Of a stretch of DNA of 56,349 bases, positions 7,930-17,689 are shown piece by piece. The translations under genes were made by a program, and so were the position numbers. The notes beneath the pieces are model-generated. The model was not told the DNA's origin. It saw only the letters and a list, made by a program, of their open reading frames with translations, and ran no database searches. Numbering within the stretch: the first letter of the stretch is position 1; the number at the start of each line of letters is the position of its first letter. This DNA is from Microcoleus sp. CAWBG506 (lineage in GTDB: Bacteria; Cyanobacteriota; Cyanobacteriia; Cyanobacteriales; Microcoleaceae). The stretch lies in contig JAHREW010000043.1 in NCBI GenBank assembly GCA_020883125.1, positions 1 to 56,349 of the forward strand. Reading direction: 5' to 3'.

Positions 7930-9555
7930 CTAAGTTTGTGCAATAATAAGCGCAATATTTTCTCTAGCATATCCCACTTCAAAAGTCGATTTCTCTGCCA
8001 GCAAAGATGCAAGTTTGTTCAGGATATTTAAAAGTTCTTCATCTCCTTTAGTTTTCAGACACAAAACTTGCAACCGATTTTTTACCATTCTTAGAATATA
8101 ACTGCTTGCCTCGTATTGGCCTACTTTTTTAGCAAAATTTATGCTAAAATCATAATCTTTCAACAACCGCATATTTTCGTTTTTTTGCGTCTTAATCGTC
8201 TCCAAAATCTCATATTTAAGCTTTTCTACTAACTTATCGGCAACATATTTCATCATCAAAGGCTGAAGCATAAACACCGTTTCTGTACCCTGATGGATTT
8301 TTTCTATTAACGAGCGACGGCTCAAAGAATCGAGATTTTTCACTAAATCAGAAAAGGAATAATTTCCCAAAATTTTCTGTCGCAATATTCCGAGGGAAAC
8401 CGGAGTTTCCGCAATAGTCAGCCAATAGGTAATTTCAGTTTCTGCGGTAGACATTCGCTCTAACTGCTGCGCGAGTAGATTGCTGATATGTTCTTCAATA
8501 AATAATGCCGTTGCTTCCAAAAAACTACCAACATTCCCCTCGAAAAAATCCTGAATCGTGGTGGCTACAATCTTAAATGCTAATAGATTTCCTCCGTAGC
8601 GCCCTAACAAAATTTTCCACTCACTATTTTTAGCAGATAAACCTTTTTCTTGAAAAATATTCTGGGCAATTTCCTGGGAAATCTCAGGTTTGAAAGAGCG
8701 TACTTTTTCCCCAGCTAGCAAAGGGATTTCTGTAGGTTCTTCTGCACTAATTACCAGCAGACAGCTACGGTGATTAACCTCTGATATCCGCACAATTAAC
8801 TCTCGATATTCCTCCCAACCCGGACGGTAATGTCCTGCTAATTCTCCCGGCTTTAGCACGGCTTCAAAATCGTCGAAAATTAGCAGACATCGGTGGTGCC
8901 GCAAATACTCAACCAGCAGGGAAATTTGACCGTTGATGTTGTCGTTGTCGGGTAGTAAATCGGTTCTTTGGTGGTGGCAAAAAAATTGAATTAAGTTGGT
9001 GAGAAACAGTTGGGGAGTCGGCTGCGATCGCCAAGAGCGCCAAACCACAAAATCAAACTCTTTCTGGATCTGTGAGACTAATTTTACTGACAGAGTTGTT
9101 TTACCGCTACCAGCCAAGCCCAACAACGCCACCAGCCGACAATTATCTGAGACAATCCACTGCTTTAAAGTCTTTAATTCTTGAGTCCGTCCGTAAAAAA
9201 CCGTAACATCTGGTGCTTCGCCCCAATCTTGTTGTCGGTGTGCGATCGCCATTTTTGATAGGCTTCCTTTAGCTGTCGGACTAAAATCCCTGAAACCGAG
9301 TTCCTGATGGTATGACAACAGTAACTGATGCCTCAATTCTGACAATTTTCCCGGGCCTTTTCCGCCAATTTGAAACTTTTTGTAAACCTCGCCTAGTCTT
9401 TTACGAACTGCGATGTCGCTAATGCCAAGCTTGGTTGCGATCGCGGCCGTAGTTTGACCATCGAGAGCCATAAACACAGTTTCTAACTCGGCATCTGTGA
9501 CACCGCGCTCCTTGGCGATCGTTTGCACAAAGTTCTGAGGAATCTGAGTAGTCAA
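7930..9555 (-). CDS. STAND NTPase: vMAP-type HTH N-terminus plus NB-ARC
   Basis: A 541-residue protein. Residues 1-75 form a LuxR-like helix-turn-helix of the type found at the N-terminus of cyanobacterial vWA-MoxR-associated proteins (DGQTTAAIATKLGISDIAVRKRLGEVYKKFQ). A YGRTQEL segment follows, then a Walker A loop GLAGSGKTT at 146-154 and a Walker B-like LLIFDDFE near residue 225, typical of NB-ARC/STAND switches. Most relatives carry long WD40 or TPR arrays at the C-terminus; here the protein ends with about 200 helical residues and no recognisable repeats. It is probably a signal-sensing regulator, possibly defence-related, but ligand and target are unknown. It is convergent with ndhD1. 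Confidence 0.8.
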   Translation of the reverse strand: MTTQIPQNFVQTIAKERGVTDAELETVFMALDGQTTAAIATKLGISDIAVRKRLGEVYKKFQIGGKGPGKLSELRHQLLLSYHQELGFRDFSPTAKGSLSKMAIAHRQQDWGEAPDVTVFYGRTQELKTLKQWIVSDNCRLVALLGLAGSGKTTLSVKLVSQIQKEFDFVVWRSWRSQPTPQLFLTNLIQFFCHHQRTDLLPDNDNINGQISLLVEYLRHHRCLLIFDDFEAVLKPGELAGHYRPGWEEYRELIVRISEVNHRSCLLVISAEEPTEIPLLAGEKVRSFKPEISQEIAQNIFQEKGLSAKNSEWKILLGRYGGNLLAFKIVATTIQDFFEGNVGSFLEATALFIEEHISNLLAQQLERMSTAETEITYWLTIAETPVSLGILRQKILGNYSFSDLVKNLDSLSRRSLIEKIHQGTETVFMLQPLMMKYVADKLVEKLKYEILETIKTQKNENMRLLKDYDFSINFAKKVGQYEASSYILRMVKNRLQVLCLKTKGDEELLNILNKLASLLAEKSTFEVGYARENIALIIAQT

Positions 9556-9677
9556 GGTAGGAATCTCGCCAATGCTAAAATATATACATATTATTATATT
9601 GTGTTACCTTGTTTTAGAACCCCGACTTGCCAGAATTAGTCGGGGGTCTAGGTCCGAACGCATCTCAAATCTTCTAT

Positions 9678-10535
9678 CTAAAATCTCACATCGATTGGTT
9701 CGGAAGAATTACCGCTGGCACCGGAAAACTCTGACTGGGATGGATTCGGGTAAAATCGCTGGCTAATCCCCAAAGTAATTTGCTTCATCACCCAATACAA
9801 ACTAGCAATTACTACAAAAGTCGCAGCAATTAATAAAAATGGACGTTTCCCCATCAAATCGTTCATCACAGTATTAACTAACGCATCGGGATTAGTAATG
9901 ATATCCCAACTGTTGAACCGGATAAATCGCCCTAAATAAATGCCGATCGCCGAAAGTCCGTGTATAGTTAACTCTGCTACTAGGACAAATTTGCCCCAAC
10001 CCTGTTGGCTCAAATAGTAACCAAAACTGATCACCGACAGCACGTAAGCCTGAAGCCCTGCGATCATAAACGCCAAATATTGAGGAACCAAAGCTAGAGT
10101 CACCACCCACACCGAGTGTCCATGTTTAATCTGGTCGATCAAATGGATGATATCAGTTAAAACGTAGGGCGCATTGGGCAAAAAAGCAATGAATGCCAAA
10201 AAACCACCCCACCAGCGGAGAGAGCGCACACCGCGCTGTCGCAGTACCCAGATATCTACCGCCATCAGTGTCAGCGTAATCGCGATCGCCCCCAAAACGT
10301 AAGTTTTGCCCAAATCATGAACAATGTACCTTAGATGTAAAAAAACCAGGGATAGAGAGGGCAAAAAAGTAGCCCCCAGCAGAAAACTTGTCCCCCACAT
10401 CAGCCAGCGCGATCGAGGTTTGCGAAACAGCCAAAAACTCAGCGCTAACGGTACTAAAGCTAAGAACAAATTCCAAGACATCCATCGGACATTGTGTCCC
10501 ATTGACTGCAACGCTTCTAGGAGCAATCCCATCAT
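9678..10535 (-). CDS. DUF1361 family integral membrane protein
   Basis: A 285-residue protein with seven or eight predicted membrane segments. The motifs LPNAPYVLTDIIHL and GIYLGRFIRFNSWDI are the conserved core of DUF1361. The C-terminal tail (about residues 262-285) is hydrophilic and serine-rich. The family has no established biochemical role. Two ATGs lie in tandem at the start (10535 and 10532). It sits 84 bases downstream of the histidine kinase gene on the same strand and may be co-transcribed, which is weak evidence of a link. Confidence 0.85.
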   Translation of the reverse strand: MMGLLLEALQSMGHNVRWMSWNLFLALVPLALSFWLFRKPRSRWLMWGTSFLLGATFLPSLSLVFLHLRYIVHDLGKTYVLGAIAITLTLMAVDIWVLRQRGVRSLRWWGGFLAFIAFLPNAPYVLTDIIHLIDQIKHGHSVWVVTLALVPQYLAFMIAGLQAYVLSVISFGYYLSQQGWGKFVLVAELTIHGLSAIGIYLGRFIRFNSWDIITNPDALVNTVMNDLMGKRPFLLIAATFVVIASLYWVMKQITLGISQRFYPNPSQSEFSGASGNSSEPIDVRF

Positions 10536-10619
10536 GTCAAATTTCCTAAAAATAAATGGTTCAATGCAGCACCGCTTCGCCAGCAGCTTGAATCTATTTT
10601 AATCGCTTATTATTTTCGG

Positions 10620-13600
10620 TCAATTGGGCACCAGACTAATGGGAATTGAAATCCTAAAATTTGTACCGCGTCCTATTTCTGAAAAACACTCTATTTTGCC
10701 TTTGTGCTTCTGAACCACAATCGAGTGAGAAATCGACATTCCCAAGCCCGTACCTTTTCCGACTTCTTTGGTAGTATAAAACGGATTAAAAATGCGATCG
10801 ATCGTCGTCTGTGGCATTCCCGTACCATTGTCGGAGATTTCCACCGCTATCATATTCTCATCAATCACCTCAGTGGCGATCGCAATTGTGCCTGGATTTG
10901 CCTCAGCTTCCGCCACAGAGAACTTTCGGTACCGTTCCTCAATCGCATCAATGGCATTAGCAATAATATTCATAAATACCTGATTCAGTTGGCTAGGATA
11001 ACAATTCACCAGTGGTATGTTGCTGAATTCATGAATTACATTAATTGCCGGCCAGCCATCAAGCCCCTTCAATCGGTGCTGCAAAATTAACAAAGTGCTG
11101 TCAATTCCTCCATGAAGATCCACCGGCTTCATTTCCGATTCGTCCAGTCGCGAGAAATTCCTGAGCGACAAAACAATTTGCCTGATGCGTTTTGTTCCTA
11201 CCTCCATCGAGGCAACTATCTTTTGTAAATCTTCTACCATAAAATCTAAATCAATTTCTTCAACTTTATCAAAGATTCTCTGATTAGGTGCTGGATATTC
11301 TTCGGCGTAAATATTTACCAATTCGATTAACTGTTTTGTATAATCATCTACATATTTCAGATTGCCATGAATAAAGTTAACAGGATTATTAATTTCGTGA
11401 GCAATACCAGCAACCAGTTCACCCAAGGAAGACATTTTTTCCGTTTGAACTAGCTGACTTTGAGTAGAGCGCAATTCCAACAGTGCTTGTTCGAGTTGTT
11501 GAGCTCTTTCTCTTTCTCGTGCCTCACTTTTGCGCAGTGCTTCTGTTCTCTGGAACACTCTATTTTCTAAGTCTTCATTCAATTGTTGAAGACTCTCTTC
11601 TGCTTGTTTGCGCTCGATCGCAATCCCTGCTAAATTTTTGACAAACTCTATTAATTCAAACTCAAACTTTTCTGGCGTGTGTGGCTCAGTATAATACATG
11701 GCAAAGGTTCCCAAAAGTCGCTCGTTCGATGATATAATAGGAGTAGATGAACAAGCTCTCAGTCCAAAACTTAAAGCAAAATCTCGATAATCTTCCCACA
11801 ACGGATCGGTGGCAATATCTGTAACAATCACAGACTCTTTCCGATAGATAGCAGTGCCACAGGAACCGACATTGGGACCGATCGCCATGCCCTCAAGAGC
11901 AGCATTGTAACTCTCAGGTAAACTGGGTGCAGCTCCGTTCACCAGGTGTTTGCCATCTGGACCTAGAATCAAGATCGAACCCATGACATCTTTACATTGC
12001 TGCTCGATAATTTTCACTAAGGCATTTAAAGTGTCGTCCAGAGGCGCACTTTTAGCAATCATTTCTAATATTTGTTTTTGGGCTGCTAACCAACTTTCAC
12101 CTTGCTTGCGCTCCGTAATGTCACGGGCTACGCACAGAAATGTGTTTGACTGCATAGGTGAAATAGTAGCAGCAAACCACAGGTCTTTGTCTCCAATAGT
12201 TAAGCTGTATTCTATTGAATTGGTTTGTTTGGTTTCGGCAGTAAGTCTAATTTGATTTAGGAAAAAATCTGCTATTTCTGGTGGCATAATCTCGCCGAGA
12301 GTTTTGCCTATAACTTCCATCGGTGGTTTGTACAAAAGGCTGGGATTTGTCGGCGCAATTTTGAGGTATCTTCCCTCTGTATCAATTACAAAAATGACAT
12401 CGTTCATGGCTGCAAATAAAGCTCGCAGTTCTGCTTCAGAATCTTGTAGGGCGATTTCAGCTTTTTTGCGATCGCTAATATCAGTTCCAATACACAACAG
12501 CCCTCTCAAATGCCCTTTCCGATCTCGCAAAGCTTGATTTCGCCACGCGATCCAAACTCTGTCTCCCTGACGGCGGATATGTTCATTCTCCTGAATTGTG
12601 AAGTATCGATTCCGGTGTAGCAGGAATTCCCGCATCATGGCAGGGAGTTGATTTTTCGACAAAGTTGTCTCCGACGATATCAGATTCCAGAAATCATTTT
12701 TGCCAATAATTTCTGCTTGTGAATACCCAAAAAAACTTTCAGCAAACTCGTTCAAAAAAGTAACATTGCCATCACGGTCAAACTGCACGATAATGCAATT
12801 GGCATTCTCTACCAATTGCCTGTATTTAGCCTCACTTTCTCGCAACTTTGTAGACCCATAAACCAAACTAAAGACCACCACAGAGCTCAAAACTGCCAGC
12901 AAGCCACCACCACCAAGCAGCAACCCGCGCTGTGGCGAATTCTGGGGCCATCCCCCCAGGGGAATGGCGGCTAACTGCCAGGAACCGTTGGGCAATGTCA
13001 CTTCCAGCAATACGGGTGCTTGCTGGAAAATTGCAGGGTTGCCAAAAAAGACTTCCCCAGTCACACCCCTGCCGTCTTTGCCTCGGAGAGCGTATTGTAG
13101 CTGGGCAGAAGGGTCTTTGATACCGGCTTCTTGGAGGAGGGTATCTTCGTCGATGAGAACCCCTGTTAATCCCCAAAAATCACCGCTTTCTGGAGCGGCG
13201 CCCGGTGGTGTCAGAAAAATGGGCGATCGACTGACAAAGCCCACATTCCCCGCTAATAATTTCACAGGGCCCGCCAGTACAGTTTTGCGAGTCGCGATCG
13301 CCTCGGACACCATTTTTCGTTGCTGAGGTATGGCACTCAAGTCCACGCCGATCGCCGATTCATTTCCTTCTCGCGGATACATATAAGTGATGGTAGTCCC
13401 TTTCACTAAACCTATACTGCGAATCCCAGTTTGGTTTGCCAGCAGAATTCTCCCGGTAGCTGCAAATTCCTCTTCGCTGATGTTTGGGTTTTTGGAAAGA
13501 TCCGCCACCAAACCGCGCATCAAAAACAGCCGCGAGTTCAACTTACCTTCGAGATTAGAACGAATTGTGCTGAGTTGATTGAGAGTAATCGCACGGTTTT

Positions 13601-13724
13601 CCAGCAAAAACCGCTGCTGTTGAGATCGATCTAAAATGTAAACTCCGGCCACAATTGCTACTGCTGCCGTAATGGCGGCTAAATACGGTGAAATCTGCCA
13701 ATTTTTCATCCTCAAGTCAGGCAT
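10620..13724 (-). CDS. CHASE-PAS-PAS-GAF sensor histidine kinase
   Basis: A 1034-residue membrane sensor kinase. A first membrane helix (about 12-30) and a second (about 268-293) bracket an extracytoplasmic CHASE domain (RSIGLVKGTTITYMYPREGNE). Then come PAS/PAC 1 (about 300-420), PAS/PAC 2 (about 430-545), GAF (about 565-710), a coiled coil, HisKA with the phospho-acceptor His776 in GIAHEINNPVNF, and HATPase_c with N, G1 (DNGTGM) and G2 (GKGTGLGMSIS) boxes. There is no receiver domain, so it needs a separate response regulator, none of which is in the window. CHASE suggests an external small-molecule ligand; its identity is unknown. Confidence 0.9.
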   Translation of the reverse strand: MPDLRMKNWQISPYLAAITAAVAIVAGVYILDRSQQQRFLLENRAITLNQLSTIRSNLEGKLNSRLFLMRGLVADLSKNPNISEEEFAATGRILLANQTGIRSIGLVKGTTITYMYPREGNESAIGVDLSAIPQQRKMVSEAIATRKTVLAGPVKLLAGNVGFVSRSPIFLTPPGAAPESGDFWGLTGVLIDEDTLLQEAGIKDPSAQLQYALRGKDGRGVTGEVFFGNPAIFQQAPVLLEVTLPNGSWQLAAIPLGGWPQNSPQRGLLLGGGGLLAVLSSVVVFSLVYGSTKLRESEAKYRQLVENANCIIVQFDRDGNVTFLNEFAESFFGYSQAEIIGKNDFWNLISSETTLSKNQLPAMMREFLLHRNRYFTIQENEHIRRQGDRVWIAWRNQALRDRKGHLRGLLCIGTDISDRKKAEIALQDSEAELRALFAAMNDVIFVIDTEGRYLKIAPTNPSLLYKPPMEVIGKTLGEIMPPEIADFFLNQIRLTAETKQTNSIEYSLTIGDKDLWFAATISPMQSNTFLCVARDITERKQGESWLAAQKQILEMIAKSAPLDDTLNALVKIIEQQCKDVMGSILILGPDGKHLVNGAAPSLPESYNAALEGMAIGPNVGSCGTAIYRKESVIVTDIATDPLWEDYRDFALSFGLRACSSTPIISSNERLLGTFAMYYTEPHTPEKFEFELIEFVKNLAGIAIERKQAEESLQQLNEDLENRVFQRTEALRKSEARERERAQQLEQALLELRSTQSQLVQTEKMSSLGELVAGIAHEINNPVNFIHGNLKYVDDYTKQLIELVNIYAEEYPAPNQRIFDKVEEIDLDFMVEDLQKIVASMEVGTKRIRQIVLSLRNFSRLDESEMKPVDLHGGIDSTLLILQHRLKGLDGWPAINVIHEFSNIPLVNCYPSQLNQVFMNIIANAIDAIEERYRKFSVAEAEANPGTIAIATEVIDENMIAVEISDNGTGMPQTTIDRIFNPFYTTKEVGKGTGLGMSISHSIVVQKHKGKIECFSEIGRGTNFRISIPISLVPN

Positions 13725-13962
13725 TTCTGTCTAATTTAATGATTTTTTTCAGTCTTAAGATAGATATATTTTAATCCGATATCGCTAATTGACTCCCTTT
13801 TTCCCATTATCCCCCTCTCCCCCTCCCTCCCTAACCCACACTTTAAATGCGTAGCTGCCAATTTACCCTTGGGGGCGATCGGCATTTAGTCGATTCAGCG
13901 GATTAAAATAAAGTTAGCTATTCTTTACAACGCTACGGCGACTCACTCCTAGGGACAAATAG

Positions 13963-15330
13963 ATGCAGGAACAATTGATGGAAGCGATCGCACCCTACCG
14001 CGATCGGGTAGATTATCTAGAAGTTCGCCTCGAACAAAGCGAGTCAACAGCCATTAGTTTTCGTGGGCCTCAGTTGGATGCTGTCAACCGCAGTTTTAGC
14101 CTCGCTGGAGGTATCCGCGCCTGTCACAAAGGTGGCTGGAGTTTTGTCACTTTTAATGGTTTGGCTGAATTAAAAGACCGTATTGAAGAAGCTGTAATTC
14201 AGTCTCGCTTAGTAGGTAGCGAAAAAACTATACTAGCAGATGTCACCCCGATTCAAGATTATGTAGCGGTGGAATTAGGTGGCGATCCTCGCTCGATTAC
14301 TTTAGCCCAAAAGCGACAATTGCTCGAATCTTACAACCAATTGTTATTAGATTATGACCCGCGGATTCAGACTACAATTGCCGGTTATAGCGATCGATTT
14401 GGGATTACTTATTTTGTAAATTCCGAAGGCACTTCCATCGCTCAAGAGCGATTGGATGTCACCGGACGTTTTGGCGCGATCGCCCGTAGTGAAGGCGGCA
14501 TTGTCCGCCAAGGGTTTGAGTCGATTCATTCGCGATCGGACTACAATGTCTTGACAAATATTGAAGATCGTGTTAAGAGTGCAGCCGTTCGAGCTGTCAG
14601 TCAACTGGAAGCAAAATCAGTCAAAGGTGGCCAGTATCCAGTCATTTTAGACCCTTATTTATCAGGGGTATTTATTCACGAAGCTTTCGGCCATTTATCG
14701 GAAGCAGACGGCATTTACGAAAACCCCAAAATGCAAGAATTGTTGACCTTGGGTAAACCAGTCGCCATCGAACAATTGAATGTCATCGATGATGCCACAT
14801 TACCAGGATTACCGGGAACATTGAAATACGACGACGAAGGCGTACCCGCCCAGTGCAAGCATTTAATTAAAAATGGGGTTTTAACCACTCGAATGCACAA
14901 TCGGGAAACTGCCGGCAAAATGGGTGAAAGTCCCACGGGAAATGCGCGGGCTTTGAGTGCTACTTTTATGCCCTTGGTGCGCATGACTAATACGGCGATC
15001 GAATCGGGAGAAAATTCTTTTGATGACATGATTGGTGACATCGCAGAAGGAGTTTATGCAGTGCGGATGCTGGGAGGACAAACCAACGGTGAAATGTTTA
15101 CCTTTGCAGCGGCTCAAGGTTACATGATTCGCGACGGCAAATTAGCAGAACCTGTGAGTGATGTCACCTTAAGTGGTAACGTATTTCAGACGCTCAAGGA
15201 TATTGAGGCGATCGGAAATGACTCAGTTTATGCCTACGGCGGTTGTGGTAAAGGCGGCCAGGGCGGCTTACCAGTCAGTGTCGGCGGCCCCCATTTACGG
15301 ATTAAAAATGTGGTTGTCGGAGGCAGATAA
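13963..15330 (+). CDS. tldD: TldD/PmbA family metalloprotease TldD
   Basis: A 455-residue protein of the usual TldD length. The zinc motif HEAFGH (H239, H243) sits in PYLSGVFIHEAFGHLSEADG, and the glycine-rich C-terminus (GGCGKGGQGGLPVSVGGPHLRI) is typical. TldD works with TldE/PmbA as a heterodimeric peptidase that degrades unfolded peptides and matures some RiPPs. No tldE lies alongside. The ATG at 13963 is followed by a sensible N-terminus. This is a core chromosomal gene that marks the left shoulder of the anatoxin island; an IS200/IS605 end begins only 13 bases after its stop. Confidence 0.92.
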   Translation: MQEQLMEAIAPYRDRVDYLEVRLEQSESTAISFRGPQLDAVNRSFSLAGGIRACHKGGWSFVTFNGLAELKDRIEEAVIQSRLVGSEKTILADVTPIQDYVAVELGGDPRSITLAQKRQLLESYNQLLLDYDPRIQTTIAGYSDRFGITYFVNSEGTSIAQERLDVTGRFGAIARSEGGIVRQGFESIHSRSDYNVLTNIEDRVKSAAVRAVSQLEAKSVKGGQYPVILDPYLSGVFIHEAFGHLSEADGIYENPKMQELLTLGKPVAIEQLNVIDDATLPGLPGTLKYDDEGVPAQCKHLIKNGVLTTRMHNRETAGKMGESPTGNARALSATFMPLVRMTNTAIESGENSFDDMIGDIAEGVYAVRMLGGQTNGEMFTFAAAQGYMIRDGKLAEPVSDVTLSGNVFQTLKDIEAIGNDSVYAYGGCGKGGQGGLPVSVGGPHLRIKNVVVGGR

Positions 15331-15343
15331 TCCTGATTGACAT

Positions 15344-15373
15344 ACTCCCCGGCGTGAACGCGCGGGGATTCTT
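15344..15373 (-). mobile_element. IS200/IS605-type end hairpin beside tnpB remnant
   Basis: ACTCCCCGGCG...CGCGGGGATTCTT is a short hairpin like those at the ends of cyanobacterial IS200/IS605 elements, preceded by TTGAC, a plausible target motif. It lies at the 3' side of the tnpB remnant and marks that element's right end. Confidence 0.65.
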
Positions 15374-15374
15374 G

Positions 15375-15851
15375 ACACTTCATCGAGATGTGCCACAAGT
15401 GGTCTTACCTTCTCTCTGTGTCCGAAAGCGAGTCGTGGCAATGCCCTATCCCGACTTTGTTTATATTCTTGGCTGCATTCTCATCCCGATCGTGTTCGAT
15501 ACCGCAATTCAAGCATTGAACCGAGCGGATTTTTAAATCCAATTTTCCCCATCTAAAACCGCAATTATAGCAACCGCCAAGGTGGTTAAGGCATTTATGT
15601 CATAGTTCCCTGAGCGGAGTCGAAGGGTTCAATAACCAAAGCGCCTTGGCGACTGCTATAGAACAAATTTGACTTGTTGGTTCCCAGCGACTAATTACCC
15701 TAAACTCTCTGCCAAACTTTTCAGACTTAGCTTCGCAGAAAGCCCTAAACTCGTACCATCCCTGTTGGCTAATCGCCCTGGCAAGTTTGCGGTTTTTGAC
15801 CATGCCAGACACGTTCAAATCTTCCAAAATAATAGTTTGATTCTCACTCAC
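15375..15851 (-). pseudogene. tnpB (IS200/IS605 OrfB) remnant
   Basis: Minus-strand reading gives ILEDLNVSGMVKNRKLARAI, the RuvC-II block of TnpB with its catalytic Glu, followed by the first zinc-finger CS. It resumes after an inserted MITE with NCGFRWGKLDLKIRSVQ, CLNCG and DRDENAAKNI, which holds the RuvC-III aspartate. The N-terminal two-thirds, including RuvC-I, are absent, and the frame is broken, so it is inactive. TnpB is an RNA-guided nuclease of IS200/IS605 elements. It lies between tldD and anaI at one edge of the anatoxin island. The remaining bases up to 16028 hold nothing recognisable. Confidence 0.8.
15568..15658. mobile_element. 91-bp palindromic MITE with TA duplication, inserted in tnpB
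   Basis: The ends TAGCAACCGCCAAGG and CCTTGGCGACTGCTA are inverted repeats with two mismatches, flanked by TA on both sides (15566-15567 and 15659-15660). Removing the element and one TA restores Cys-Ser-Asn-Cys-Gly of the TnpB zinc finger exactly. TA duplication and small size fit an IS630/mariner-type MITE. Its centre contains the palindromic CCCTGAGCGGAGTCGAAGGG, also found at 48678-48697. Confidence 0.8.
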
Positions 15852-16028
15852 AACTTTGGTCGATACACACCTTCCTCAACATAGTAGCAATTATCACCGG
15901 TTTATTGACAATTCGGGATGGTAGCGCTCGCCCCCAACCCTGATTCAACGAAAAGATGTGGTCTGGAAAAAATCCTGATTGCGGTCTTGAGTGATTATGA
16001 TTGCGGTCTCCTACATTTATGGGCCAAC

Positions 16029-17417
16029 TTACAAATCACCACCCAAAGCGCGATTCGCTTCTAAATCCGCGATTGACTCACCACCATCAACAACATTACT
16101 ACCAAATGTACTGAATAAATTTATTATATACATCACCATTCTGATTCCATAAAACAAACATACACTAAACCACAAAAGATTGTTACTTGGAAACTTAAAG
16201 AACGCAATATTTGTAGGTATAAAAGCGACTACAAAAGCAACTAAGCTAACATTGCGGAGGATCTGTCCTTGTGCTAAACCCAAGAAGTATCCTTCCAGCG
16301 TATAACCTATTGAACAAAATACTAAGATAGCTTGTAACCAAGGCAGAGAAATATTTATATTTGAGGTGACTTCAGTGTGGTTAGTGAACAACCTAAAAAT
16401 ACTATCGGGAAATAGCACGCACACTCCGCCGAAACACACTCCTACCACGAGAGCGGTTGAGAGAGAAACAAAAGCTATGGCTGGTAATTGTTGTGAATCT
16501 CCTTTTCCTTTAAAGTTTCCAACCAAAGTTTCTGTACCAAATCCCAATCCCTCTACAAAATATGTATTAAGATTAAATATCAGCCACAATAAAGCATTTT
16601 GAGAATAAATTAACGTTCCCATTTGTACTCCTTGATAGCTGAATGTTAAGGAGACAACCAGAAGAATTAAATTGCTGAGCAGGATGTTTGTATTGAGAGT
16701 CAAGTTAGATTTTATAGCTGATATATCCCATATTTTTCCAAATAGGCTTTGTATTTCAAGCCACTGGAATTCCTTGAAAAAAAATATCACTCCCACCAAC
16801 AACGCTAAATATTGGCTTGTAGCATAAGAAACTCCTGCCCCTACACTTGCCCATCCCAGGTGGACAATAAGTAGATAGTCAAGTGCGATTTTGCCACCAT
16901 TTCCAAGGACTGACAAAAACACAACTAAGCCATTTTTTTCTCGCCCTAGAAACCAACCTATCAACACAAAATTGAGTAAAATTGCAGGTGCTCCCCAAAT
17001 TTGGGTGTTGAAATAGGCAAGCCCTGAAGATTTAATCTCTGGGGGAACATTTATCAGAGCAAATCCAAGTTCTCCCAAAGGGTATTGTAAGAGTATGAGA
17101 GCGACACCTAGCACTAGAGCTATTAAGCCATTACGCAGTCCTACTAACAACATACCTTCTCGGTCATCTCGTCCCACTGCTTGCGCTGTAACTCCAGTGG
17201 TTCCCATTCGTAAAAAGAATAAAGCTAAATAGAGAAAGTTAAGCAAGTTTCCAGCAATGTTGACTCCAGCAAAGTGGCGAATTTCTTCAAGATGACCCAG
17301 AAACATGACACTAGCTATATTGGCCAGTGGAACCATAATACTTGATAGGACGTTGGCTACAGCTAATCGGAAGTAGCGGGGTATAAAATTATACTGAGCT
17401 GGAAGAACTAGGTTCAT
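16029..17417 (-). CDS. anaI: MATE-family efflux transporter AnaI
   Basis: A 462-residue protein with about twelve membrane segments in two halves, and MATE-type segments such as SIMVPLANIASVMFLGHLEEI near the N-terminus and YFVEGLGFGTETLVGNF in the second half. In anatoxin clusters anaI encodes a MATE transporter thought to export the toxin. It is the last gene of the ana region, 272 bases after anaA on the same strand. Substrate assignment rests on cluster context. A general drug/Na+ antiporter is the alternative, but MATE plus AnaA-type thioesterase matches known ana loci. Confidence 0.88.
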   Translation of the reverse strand: MNLVLPAQYNFIPRYFRLAVANVLSSIMVPLANIASVMFLGHLEEIRHFAGVNIAGNLLNFLYLALFFLRMGTTGVTAQAVGRDDREGMLLVGLRNGLIALVLGVALILLQYPLGELGFALINVPPEIKSSGLAYFNTQIWGAPAILLNFVLIGWFLGREKNGLVVFLSVLGNGGKIALDYLLIVHLGWASVGAGVSYATSQYLALLVGVIFFFKEFQWLEIQSLFGKIWDISAIKSNLTLNTNILLSNLILLVVSLTFSYQGVQMGTLIYSQNALLWLIFNLNTYFVEGLGFGTETLVGNFKGKGDSQQLPAIAFVSLSTALVVGVCFGGVCVLFPDSIFRLFTNHTEVTSNINISLPWLQAILVFCSIGYTLEGYFLGLAQGQILRNVSLVAFVVAFIPTNIAFFKFPSNNLLWFSVCLFYGIRMVMYIINLFSTFGSNVVDGGESIADLEANRALGGDL

Positions 17418-17689
17418 AGATCGAGTATTGAGTTATGGGGTCTGGCACTTAAGAGAATGTTTGAAAAGTTAGATGTTGAGTCACAAGCTATCAATTTACA
17501 ATGCCTTCGCCGTTTTTAGCTATAGCATCATCAACTCATCCTTGGAGATTGGCAAAGGTATTGCTTAAGAATCCCTTTATTTGTAGATAATGTGGTTTCA
17601 ACAATGCCTTGTTTGTGGTTTTGAGGATTTATGTTTGCAGTTCACTATATCTATTTATCTTGGTGACAGTCGAGGATGCGATATGGGAG

